From positions 1 to 41,223 of the forward strand of contig NZ_MCZK01000011.1 in NCBI RefSeq assembly GCF_002875945.1: a DNA stretch of 41,223 bases, written 5' to 3'. The notes under the pieces were generated by a model that worked only from the letters and a program-made list of their open reading frames with translations, was not told the origin of the DNA and searched no databases. Numbering within the stretch: the stretch's first letter is position 1; each line of letters begins with the position of its first letter. Origin of the DNA: Vibrio lentus. Its GTDB lineage: Bacteria; Pseudomonadota; Gammaproteobacteria; Enterobacterales; Vibrionaceae. Positions 34,110 through 41,223 of the stretch are shown here, piece by piece. The position numbers and the translations under genes were made by a program.

Positions 34110-34589
34110 GTGGTAGATCTATCAAAACGCCGTCTATTTTCAAGACGAAAAGTTGACTCAAGCCAGATTCGTTTGCCTTGGATTAACAACCTAGAAAGCT
34201 TTGCAGATGACTGCACTCGCTGCGGTAAATGCACCGAGAGTTGTGAGACTAAGATAATCATTGTAGGCGATGGTGGATTTCCTACCGTCGATTTCTCTAT
34301 CGATGAATGTACGTTCTGCTATCAATGTGCAGATGTTTGTCCTGAACCTATTTTCAAGCCAAAGCAAGGAGAGCCTTGGCAAGCAAAAGCACGTATTTCT
34401 GATAAGTGTTTAGCGCAACAAAATGTTGAATGCCGAAGCTGTGGTGACATGTGTGAACCTATGGCCATTCAATTTCAACTTAGAGCAGGCAGTGTTGCTC
34501 TACCAAAAATCGAGTTAAATGAGTGTAACGGTTGTGGAGCCTGCGTAGCAGTTTGCCCTACTTCAGCTATTCTTGTGAGTAATGCATAA
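34110..34589 (+). CDS. napF: Ferredoxin-type protein NapF
   Basis: The product is 159 aa from a GTG at 34110 with AGG 6 nt upstream. It carries several [4Fe-4S] motifs: C-x2-C-x2-C-x3-C at 35-45, 67-77 and 139-149, and a less regular set at 108-115 (C-x2-C-x3-C) with Cys100 nearby. NapF is a cytosolic iron-sulfur protein that interacts with NapA before export and may help load its cluster. It is the first gene of napFDABC and divergent from narQ. The start is 253 nt from narQ across the FNR/NarP region. Confidence 0.93.
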   Translation: MVDLSKRRLFSRRKVDSSQIRLPWINNLESFADDCTRCGKCTESCETKIIIVGDGGFPTVDFSIDECTFCYQCADVCPEPIFKPKQGEPWQAKARISDKCLAQQNVECRSCGDMCEPMAIQFQLRAGSVALPKIELNECNGCGACVAVCPTSAILVSNA

Positions 34590-34612
34590 AACAAAAATAA
34601 CGAGAGCAATTT

Positions 34613-34918
34613 ATGGCACTAAATGAAGTGCATATATCAAGTTTAGTCGTGCATGTGAGCCCAGAGCATCTGGTCGAGATCAAAGCAGAAATCGAAAAGT
34701 TTGATAATGCAGAGATCTACGGGGACAGCCCTGAAGGCAAAATCATCGTGGTCCTAGAAACCGAAAACCAAGGTTTTGTAACGGACACCATCGAAGCAAT
34801 AAATAACATTAAGAACGTTTTAGGGACAGCTTTGGTTTATCACCAAATCGAGACTGAGCTCGACGAAACGGATTTAGAAACTGGAAGCAACAATTCTCAA
34901 CTTGAGGGTGAAGTATGA
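34613..34918 (+). CDS. napD: NapA signal-peptide chaperone NapD
   Basis: The product is 101 aa, a small ferredoxin-fold protein: [21 protein letters not shown] at the start, then a [13 protein letters not shown] core strand. NapD binds the Tat signal peptide of NapA in the cytosol until the molybdenum cofactor is inserted. Its TGA overlaps the napA ATG by 4 nt, so chaperone and client are translated together. Confidence 0.92.
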   Translation: MALNEVHISSLVVHVSPEHLVEIKAEIEKFDNAEIYGDSPEGKIIVVLETENQGFVTDTIEAINNIKNVLGTALVYHQIETELDETDLETGSNNSQLEGEV

Positions 34919-37404
34919 AAATGACAAGACGTGCGTTTGTGAAAGCAAACGCGGCTGCATCAGCGGCAGCCGTTGCCGGCGTAACACTACCAGCAACAGC
35001 AACCAACCTGATTGCTAGCTCAGATCAAACAAAAATCACGTGGGATAAAGCGCCTTGTCGTTTTTGCGGTACGGGTTGTTCAGTACTAGTAGGTACTCAA
35101 AATGGTAAAGTGGTCGCAACTCAAGGCGATCCAGAAGCACCAGTAAACAAAGGCCTTAACTGTATTAAAGGCTACTTCCTTTCAAAAATCATGTACGGCA
35201 AAGACCGTCTTGAACAGCCTCTTCTTCGTATGAAAGACGGCGAGTTCCACAAAGATGGTGATTTCACACCAGTATCTTGGGACCAAGCTTTCGACGTAAT
35301 GGCTGAGAAGTGGAAAGCTGCACTGAAGAAGAACGGTCCAACAGGCGTTGGTATGTTCGGTTCAGGCCAGTGGACTGTAATGGAAGGCTACGCAGCCGTT
35401 AAGCTGATGAAAGCAGGCTTCCGTTCAAACAACATCGATCCAAACGCTCGTCACTGTATGGCTTCTGCTGTAGGTGCATTCATGCGTACCTTCGGTATCG
35501 ATGAGCCAATGGGTTGTTACGATGACTTTGAACACGCAGACGCATTTGTACTGTGGGGTTCAAACATGGCAGAAATGCACCCAGTACTTTGGACTCGTAT
35601 TACAGACCGTCGTCTAAGCCACCCACACGTTAAAGTAAACGTACTGTCTACTTACTACCACCGTTCATTCGAGCTTGCAGACACGGGTTACATCTTCGAA
35701 CCTCAATCAGATCTAGCGATTGCTAACTTCATTGCAAACTACATCATTCAAAACGATGCGGTTAACTGGGACTTCGTGAACAAACACACGAACTTCAAGC
35801 AAGCAACAACAGACATCGGTTACGGTCTTCGTGATGATGATCCTCTACAGAAAGCCGCAGCAAACCCTAACTCAGGTGCAATGACTGCAATCACTTTCGA
35901 AGAGTACAAAGCGTCTGTTGCTGAATACACCGTTGAAAAAGCATCTGAAATGTCAGGTGTCTCTCAAGATGACCTGATCAAACTTGCTAAGCAATATGCC
36001 GATCCAAACATCAAAGTAATGTCACTTTGGACTATGGGTATGAACCAACATACTCGTGGCGTTTGGATGAACAGCCTTGTGTACAACATCCACCTTCTTA
36101 CAGGTAAGATTTCTACTCCAGGTAACAGCCCATTCTCACTAACTGGCCAACCATCTGCGTGTGGTACAGCTCGTGAAGTAGGTACGTTCTCTCACCGTCT
36201 TCCGGCAGATATGGTTGTTGCTAACCCTAAACACCGTAAGATTTCAGAAGAGATCTGGAAACTTCCAGAAGGCACTATCCCTGCTAAACCAGGTGCTCAC
36301 GCTGTTGTTCAAGACCGTATGCTTAAAGACGGCAAGATCAATGCGTACTGGGTAATGTGTAACAACAACATGCAAGCGGGTCCAAACATCAACACGGAAC
36401 GTCTGCCAGGTTACCGTAACCCAGACAACTTCATTGTTTGTTCAGACCCATACCCAACAGCAACAGCTCAAGCAGCTGACCTTATCCTTCCGACAGCAAT
36501 GTGGATCGAGAAAGAAGGTGCTTACGGTAACGCAGAACGTCGTACACAAGCATGGTACCAACAAGTTAAAACCGTAGGCGAAGCTAAGTCTGACCTATGG
36601 CAAATCATGGAGTTCTCTAAACGCTTCACTGTTGAAGAAGTTTGGGGCCAAGAGCTTCTTGCTAAAGCACCTGAGTACCGCGGTAAAACGATGTACGACG
36701 TGCTTTACAAAAACGGTAATGTTGATGCTTTCCCTCTGTCTGAAGCTCAAGAGCTTAACGACGATGCACAAGCTCAAGGTTTCTACGTACAAAAAGGTCT
36801 ATTCGAAGAATACGCAACCTTTGGTCGCGGCCATGGTCACGATTTAGCACCATACGACACTTACCACAAAGTACGCGGCCTACGTTGGCCTGTTGTTGAC
36901 GGTAAAGAAACACTATGGCGCTTTAAAGAAGGTTCAGATCCATACGCTAAGAAAGGTTCTGACTGGGACTTCTACGGTAAGCCAGATGGCAAAGCACTGA
37001 TCATCAATGCTCCATACGAAGCGCCACCAGAAGTGCCAAATGATGAATACGATATGTGGCTATGTACTGGTCGTGTTCTTGAGCATTGGCATACAGGTAC
37101 TATGACTCGTCGTGTACCAGAACTTTACAAAGCAGTACCGGATGCACTTTGTTACATCCACCCTGCTGATGCTAAAGCTCGCGGCCTTCGCCGTGGTGAC
37201 GAAGTTCTTATTGAGAACAAGCGTGGTGAAGTTCGTGTTCGTGTTGAAACTCGCGGCCGTAACCGTCCACCACAAGGCTTGGTATTCGTACCATTCTTTG
37301 ATGCAAGAATTCTGATCAACAAGCTGATCTTGGATGCAACGGATCCTCTGTCTAAACAGACGGACTACAAAAAGTGTCCAGTTAAGATCACTAAGGTAGC
37401 TTAA
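34915..37404 (+). CDS. napA: Periplasmic nitrate reductase catalytic subunit NapA
   Basis: The product is 829 aa, normal for NapA. The N-terminus is a Tat signal (T-R-R-A-F-V-K, residues 4-10) ending with an A-T-A-type site at about 30. The [4Fe-4S] ligands are Cys48, Cys51, Cys55 and Cys83. The molybdenum-coordinating Cys181 lies in N-A-R-H-C-M-A-S-A. It reduces nitrate to nitrite in the periplasm with a bis-MGD cofactor, receiving electrons from NapB. No frameshift or missing ligand is seen. Confidence 0.97.
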   Translation: MKMTRRAFVKANAAASAAAVAGVTLPATATNLIASSDQTKITWDKAPCRFCGTGCSVLVGTQNGKVVATQGDPEAPVNKGLNCIKGYFLSKIMYGKDRLEQPLLRMKDGEFHKDGDFTPVSWDQAFDVMAEKWKAALKKNGPTGVGMFGSGQWTVMEGYAAVKLMKAGFRSNNIDPNARHCMASAVGAFMRTFGIDEPMGCYDDFEHADAFVLWGSNMAEMHPVLWTRITDRRLSHPHVKVNVLSTYYHRSFELADTGYIFEPQSDLAIANFIANYIIQNDAVNWDFVNKHTNFKQATTDIGYGLRDDDPLQKAAANPNSGAMTAITFEEYKASVAEYTVEKASEMSGVSQDDLIKLAKQYADPNIKVMSLWTMGMNQHTRGVWMNSLVYNIHLLTGKISTPGNSPFSLTGQPSACGTAREVGTFSHRLPADMVVANPKHRKISEEIWKLPEGTIPAKPGAHAVVQDRMLKDGKINAYWVMCNNNMQAGPNINTERLPGYRNPDNFIVCSDPYPTATAQAADLILPTAMWIEKEGAYGNAERRTQAWYQQVKTVGEAKSDLWQIMEFSKRFTVEEVWGQELLAKAPEYRGKTMYDVLYKNGNVDAFPLSEAQELNDDAQAQGFYVQKGLFEEYATFGRGHGHDLAPYDTYHKVRGLRWPVVDGKETLWRFKEGSDPYAKKGSDWDFYGKPDGKALIINAPYEAPPEVPNDEYDMWLCTGRVLEHWHTGTMTRRVPELYKAVPDALCYIHPADAKARGLRRGDEVLIENKRGEVRVRVETRGRNRPPQGLVFVPFFDARILINKLILDATDPLSKQTDYKKCPVKITKVA

Positions 37405-37543
37405 GCGTCTGAATTACTGACACATTAGTATTTTAGAAACTTAGAACCGAGTTCTTACGTATTTAATATTGGGCTACTGCTTTCTATAAAGTTTGAAAAA
37501 AGTAGTCCTCTCAAAGAATTAGCCTTTAGGCGGAGAAATTAAC

Positions 37544-38005
37544 ATGAAAAAACTGATTACTGCCCTACTATCAGCTGGTCTTTTGCTAGCTGGTGCAGTT
37601 CAAGCTGAAGCTGAGCTGGATAACCCAGGCGGCATTGGTGGCGTAGAGTCTCTACGTGGTGTGAGTGAACTAGAAACAACTCGACCAGCAGATGACTTTA
37701 AAAAGTTCCCTCGTGACCAAGTACTCGAGAGTGACTATGTATACCAGCCACCACTGGTTCCTCATACAATTCGTAGCTATGAAGTATCTCTTAACGCGAA
37801 CAAATGTCTTTCTTGCCACAGCTGGAAGAACGCAAAAGAGATGGGTGCAACTAAAGTGAGCGTAACGCACTACATGAACCGTGAAGATGCGGTACTAGCT
37901 GACGTTTCACCTCGTCGTTACTTCTGTCTACAGTGTCACGTTCCTCAAGCGAATGCTAAACCATTGGTTGAGAACGAGTTCAAACCTGTAGATTCACTGC
38001 GTTAA
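37544..38005 (+). CDS. napB: Periplasmic nitrate reductase diheme cytochrome c subunit NapB
   Basis: The product is 153 aa with signal peptide MKKLITALLSAGLLLAGAVQA. The two heme c motifs are C-L-S-C-H (88-92) and C-L-Q-C-H (128-132). His74 and His109 are likely distal ligands. It passes electrons from NapC to NapA in the periplasm. GGAG lies 9 nt before the ATG. A 139-nt gap separates it from napA; no terminator is seen there. Confidence 0.95.
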   Translation: MKKLITALLSAGLLLAGAVQAEAELDNPGGIGGVESLRGVSELETTRPADDFKKFPRDQVLESDYVYQPPLVPHTIRSYEVSLNANKCLSCHSWKNAKEMGATKVSVTHYMNREDAVLADVSPRRYFCLQCHVPQANAKPLVENEFKPVDSLR

Positions 38006-38034
38006 TCGTAGCCGGAATGTAAGAGAGGCTATAC

Positions 38035-38616
38035 ATGATAAAATTACTTAAAGCGTTTTGGAAAAGACTAGCGACCCCAAGTAAAGCAGCGGTAGGCGTT
38101 GTGTTATTTTTGGGATTCTCTGGTGGTCTTTTGTTCTGGGGTGCATTCAACACAGGTATGGAGGCAACCAACACGGAAGAATTCTGTTCTGGCTGTCACG
38201 CACCTATCGTTGCTGAAATCCAAGAAACAATCCACTACTCTAACCGCTCTGGTGTTCGTGCTATCTGTTCAGACTGTCACGTACCTCATGAATGGACAGA
38301 TAAGATTGTTCGTAAGGTTCAAGCATCGAAAGAGCTGTATGCACACTTCATTGCGAAAACCATCAACACCGAAGAAAAGTTCAAAGCACGTCGTGCTCAC
38401 CTAGCGGAACGCGAATGGGCTCGATTGAAAAAGAACGATTCACTTGAGTGTCGTAACTGTCACCAGTTCGATTACATGGATTTCTCTGAACAAAGCCCAC
38501 GTAGTGCTAAACAGCACTCGACAGCACTGGCTTCTGGCGAAAAAACGTGTGTAGATTGCCACAAAGGTATCGCACATAAACTACCAGACATGCATGGCGT
38601 TGAAGGCTGGCAATAA
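38035..38616 (+). CDS. napC: Membrane tetraheme cytochrome c NapC
   Basis: The product is 193 aa. One membrane anchor (about 18-38) is followed by four CXXCH heme sites: 51-55, 78-82, 139-143 and 172-176. This is the NapC/NirT quinol dehydrogenase layout. It oxidises menaquinol or ubiquinol and hands electrons to NapB. With no napGH in the cluster it is the only visible quinol link. Confidence 0.95.
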   Translation: MIKLLKAFWKRLATPSKAAVGVVLFLGFSGGLLFWGAFNTGMEATNTEEFCSGCHAPIVAEIQETIHYSNRSGVRAICSDCHVPHEWTDKIVRKVQASKELYAHFIAKTINTEEKFKARRAHLAEREWARLKKNDSLECRNCHQFDYMDFSEQSPRSAKQHSTALASGEKTCVDCHKGIAHKLPDMHGVEGWQ

Positions 38617-38627
38617 GGAGCTATTGA

Positions 38628-38765
38628 ATGAGTACTTTAGAGAACGTAATTTGGCATATCCTAGGTTACAGCGCTATGCCAGTTATCATTCTTGGTGGCT
38701 TCGCAGGTGTTGCAGCCGTATCTCTTTGGATTTTATCTATGGGTAAAGACAAAGAAATCGATTAG
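38628..38765 (+). CDS. Nap-linked 45-residue membrane protein (TIGR02808-like)
   Basis: A 45-aa ORF begins with ATG at 38628, with AAGGAG 7 nt upstream, 11 nt after napC. Residues about 15-37 form one membrane helix (MPVIILGGFAGVAAVSLWIL), with a short polar N-terminus and a charged tail K-D-K-E-I-D. I recall a family, TIGR02808, of tiny single-span proteins found beside nap genes in Vibrio and Photobacterium, and this fits in size, topology and position. Function is unknown. It could be an accessory subunit akin to NapE, but sequence similarity to NapE is not evident. Confidence 0.85.
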   Translation: MSTLENVIWHILGYSAMPVIILGGFAGVAAVSLWILSMGKDKEID

Positions 38766-38817
38766 AAATCGAAATTTCTTCAACTTATACCAATTGTTTT
38801 TTAGATGAGTTGACACT

Positions 38818-38846
38818 AAAAAGCCACTGAATTCAGTGGCTTTTTT
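38818..38846 (+). terminator. nap operon terminator
   Basis: A perfect palindrome, AAAAAGCCACTGA joined to TCAGTGGCTTTTT through AT, ends in a T-run 53 nt after the small membrane protein stop. The next 196 nt hold no gene and presumably the promoter of the efflux operon. Confidence 0.95.
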
Positions 38847-39042
38847 ATTGTCTATAACTTTTCAGTAAACATTCCCTTGCCCAAAACATCTGCCGTTCCG
38901 GCGTTATCTTAACAACTCTACTCTCTCTAGTTGCTCTACTAGCTCTTCAGAACCACTTCCAGTTTGAGCAGTTCTCTCATTTCACCTCCAATTTACTTGA
39001 GGTTAGGTATATCTACAGATAAATACCTTGGAGTGAGACACC

Positions 39043-40410
39043 ATGACCACGAATCATCCCCTAACCACGCTATTTCTATTGGGTAGTCTTACCTCGCTCA
39101 CTGGCTGCGCTTCTTTATCGCCAGCACCACAAGCCAATTTAGACAACACGATTGAGATTCCCGAACAATGGGAAAGCACTGAACGATACGTCAACACGAC
39201 AATGTCGACACAATTGCTCTCGCTATTCAACAATCAAGCTCTCGACGAGTTGGTCAAAGAGGCTCTAAGCAATAACCACGACCTACATAAAACCGCACTT
39301 CGATTACAACAAGCAGAACTATTAGCCAAGCAAAGCGACCAGTACCTTCAACCGACATTAAGTGCAGGTTTCCAGGCCTCTAGACAAAAAACGAATCAGA
39401 TTGAGAACAATCACAAACTGTCTCTGGATCTAAGCTGGGAGTTTGACGTTTGGGGACGCTTAGCCGATGCAGCAAGCGCTGCTAACGCAAAGCAACAGGC
39501 AACGCAACTCGATTATGTTTACGCACAAAACTCACTTGCAGCTCGCGTAATAGAGGCTTGGCTTGATATCGCTTACCGAGCGCGAGTGATAAGAGTCGAG
39601 CAACACTGGTTACAAAGCCTTTCAAATACTGAAGACATTGTACTTGAGCAAGTGCTCGACGGGTTTAAAGAACAAGCAGACCTCGACACAGCACGAGCTG
39701 CAACATCTAGAGTGAGGGCAAGTTTGGCCGCCAAAGAACAAGATCAACTTATTGCAATCAGAGGCCTTAATACCTTGCGAGGAAAGAGCGACACGCAGCT
39801 TAACCAAACCATTTTCACGATCCCAGAAGTCGAAGCTCCACCATTACGTCTCCCTGGAGAAATGATTGGTTCACGCCCAGACCTCCTTGCCGCTTACCAA
39901 CAAGTCCTCGCAGCCGACAAAAGCGCAGCAATGGCTTACAAAGATCTGCTTCCTAAGTTCACGTTCTCAGCCTCAGTTTATCGTAGCGGTACATCACCAA
40001 GCCAGCTTATCGATAACCCTTCACTATGGAACCTTATCGGGGGGATCAGCGCACCTATTTTTGACCAATCGTCCCTACAGACCCAAGCCAAAATCGCCCA
40101 ACTTCAAGCAGAAGAAAGCTTTGTCGACTACCAAAAGAAACTATTGATTGCCATCAGTGAGGTAGGAAATGCACTAGACAAAGAGTTCTACCTCAAACAA
40201 CAAGAACAGCATTATCGAGATGCTTTTACATTCTCTAAGGCTAGTATGAAAAACTATCAGAATCTCTATCAAGAAGGTGCCAGTGACGTGTTGGCACTAC
40301 TTATCGCCCAACCATCTATCTACCAATCTAAAATTCAATTGCTTGATACTCAGCGTACTCGGCTCTCAAACAGAATTACCTTAGGTTTAGCATTAGGGAT
40401 GGGGGTTTAA
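39043..40410 (+). CDS. TolC/NodT-family outer-membrane efflux lipoprotein
   Basis: The product is 455 aa. The signal ends in lipobox L-T-G-C (Cys22 approx.), so it is a lipoprotein as in the NodT group (OprM, CusC). Two TolC repeats are visible, each with long Ala/Gln/Leu-rich helices and the R-P-D-L-L-A-A-Y-Q-Q motif at the start of the second repeat (about 277). It forms the outer-membrane duct of a tripartite pump. Its stop is 2 nt before the adaptor gene, so they form one operon. GGAG lies 9 nt before the ATG. Confidence 0.92.
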   Translation: MTTNHPLTTLFLLGSLTSLTGCASLSPAPQANLDNTIEIPEQWESTERYVNTTMSTQLLSLFNNQALDELVKEALSNNHDLHKTALRLQQAELLAKQSDQYLQPTLSAGFQASRQKTNQIENNHKLSLDLSWEFDVWGRLADAASAANAKQQATQLDYVYAQNSLAARVIEAWLDIAYRARVIRVEQHWLQSLSNTEDIVLEQVLDGFKEQADLDTARAATSRVRASLAAKEQDQLIAIRGLNTLRGKSDTQLNQTIFTIPEVEAPPLRLPGEMIGSRPDLLAAYQQVLAADKSAAMAYKDLLPKFTFSASVYRSGTSPSQLIDNPSLWNLIGGISAPIFDQSSLQTQAKIAQLQAEESFVDYQKKLLIAISEVGNALDKEFYLKQQEQHYRDAFTFSKASMKNYQNLYQEGASDVLALLIAQPSIYQSKIQLLDTQRTRLSNRITLGLALGMGV

Positions 40411-40412
40411 AC

Positions 40413-41223
40413 ATGAAAGAAGCACTTGTTACGGTTCTAGGCTTACTCAGTGTGGTGGCAACCGCAATGTACGTCATGAAGGCAATCCCCGAAGAAACCG
40501 CGCAGGCATTGGAAGCCCAGTCTAGCCAGTATATTAATGTCACAACGATCGACATTACCGCAGGCCAACACCACTCCACCATTGAAGGTTATGGAGAGGT
40601 TATCCCAGAAGAAACTTTAACACTCACGAGTCAGGTATCGGGTGTGGTGCTTTGGAAAGAGAAACATTTCAAATTGGGCGAACAAGTATCTAAAGGCGAT
40701 CTTCTACTTCGCATTGACGATTCAAGTTACAAAGTACTACTCGCTAACGCGAAAAAAGACCTTGCCAACGCACAGCTTGCGTTTCTTCAAGAACAACGCA
40801 AGCATCAACGTGCACAAAAAGAGTGGAAAGCCTCAGGTATGGCAGAAGCGCCAAGCCCTTTAGCTCTGCGAGAACCACAGTTTAAAGCTGCAAAGGCACA
40901 GTTAAATGCCACACAACAAGCCGTTGAAGACGCAAAACAGCAACTTGCCAAGACTAGTGTCCATGCCCCCTTTGACGGCATTGTCAGCCAAAGCAGCGTC
41001 ACCACAGGCAGTGTCGTAGAATCAGGAACTTCATTAGGCCAAATCAAATCAATTGAAACCGCTGAAGTGCATCTAGCGCTCACTGAAGATGATTGGCAAC
41101 AACTCCCAACCAAGCTAAGCACACTGTCGGTGATCCTGCAGTCCGAATCACATCCTAGACAGCAATGGGCGGCACAAGCCAGCAGCCTTTCATTGCTCGT
41201 TGATCTGAAGTGGCATAGTGAAT
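40413..41223 (+). CDS. HlyD/RND periplasmic adaptor, truncated by window end
   Basis: The ORF begins with ATG at 40413 and is open to the last base, so 270 residues are visible. A hydrophobic N-terminal anchor (about 4-22) is followed by the lipoyl half L-G-E-Q-V-S-K-G-D-L-L-L-R-I-D, a coiled-coil hairpin (about 110-175) and the second half V-H-A-P-F-D-G-I-V. This is a membrane-fusion protein that pairs with the upstream TolC-like lipoprotein. The inner-membrane transporter gene is expected just beyond the window. Confidence 0.9.
   Translation, partial: MKEALVTVLGLLSVVATAMYVMKAIPEETAQALEAQSSQYINVTTIDITAGQHHSTIEGYGEVIPEETLTLTSQVSGVVLWKEKHFKLGEQVSKGDLLLRIDDSSYKVLLANAKKDLANAQLAFLQEQRKHQRAQKEWKASGMAEAPSPLALREPQFKAAKAQLNATQQAVEDAKQQLAKTSVHAPFDGIVSQSSVTTGSVVESGTSLGQIKSIETAEVHLALTEDDWQQLPTKLSTLSVILQSESHPRQQWAAQASSLSLLVDLKWHSE

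Noticed and set aside
1..41223. CRISPR arrays, tRNA or rRNA genes, IS elements and prophage
   Set aside because: I saw no regularly spaced direct repeats, cloverleaf sequences, transposase or phage proteins in the window.

Overview
The window reads as ordinary Vibrio chromosome, most likely a marine member close to the Splendidus clade. Evidence: moderately low GC, Vibrio-type gene content and order (narP-narQ divergent from napFDABC plus a tiny nap-linked membrane protein; volA overlapping fadL), and no phage, IS or plasmid genes. From memory, nap and volA/fadL lie on chromosome II in V. cholerae, so a secondary-chromosome origin is likely but inferred.

Layout. 1-8.2 kb: a truncated lipoprotein, an M23 metallopeptidase, the ribosome-assembly GTPase YlqF, a GGDEF protein, a GNAT acetyltransferase, a fatty-acid desaturase with a FabR-like palindrome in its promoter, an endonuclease/exonuclease/phosphatase lipoprotein and a small ABM monooxygenase. 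8.3-16.6 kb: a self-contained mannosylglycerate catabolic cluster. MngA imports and phosphorylates, MngB splits the product to mannose-6-phosphate and glycerate, and the glycerate kinase and ManA feed both halves into glycolysis; MngR is divergent. 16.8-19.9 kb: an unrecognised cytosolic protein, a DUF481 outer-membrane protein and a 2-oxoglutarate/Fe(II) oxygenase. 20-24.3 kb: an RND pump with its adaptor. 24.5-29.5 kb: volA-fadL (surface lysophospholipase plus long-chain fatty-acid channel), divergent from a two-gene membrane regulator of ToxR/ToxS or VtrA/VtrC type. 30-38.8 kb: an anaerobic block with dcuC, narQP, napFDABC and a 45-residue membrane protein. 39-41.2 kb: a TolC-like lipoprotein and a truncated HlyD adaptor, the start of a second efflux operon.

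The strongest candidate for an undescribed system is the membrane winged-helix regulator and its overlapping periplasmic partner beside volA-fadL. The layout suggests a lipid- or fatty-acid-responsive co-component sensor for the lysophospholipase and uptake operon. Other points of interest are the complete mannosylglycerate cluster (the solute is digeneaside of marine red algae), tandem 11-bp repeats in its divergent promoter, and a shared FNR-like 13-mer upstream of both dcuC and napF.

All functional calls rest on reading motifs and neighbours by eye. No database search or folding program was run.
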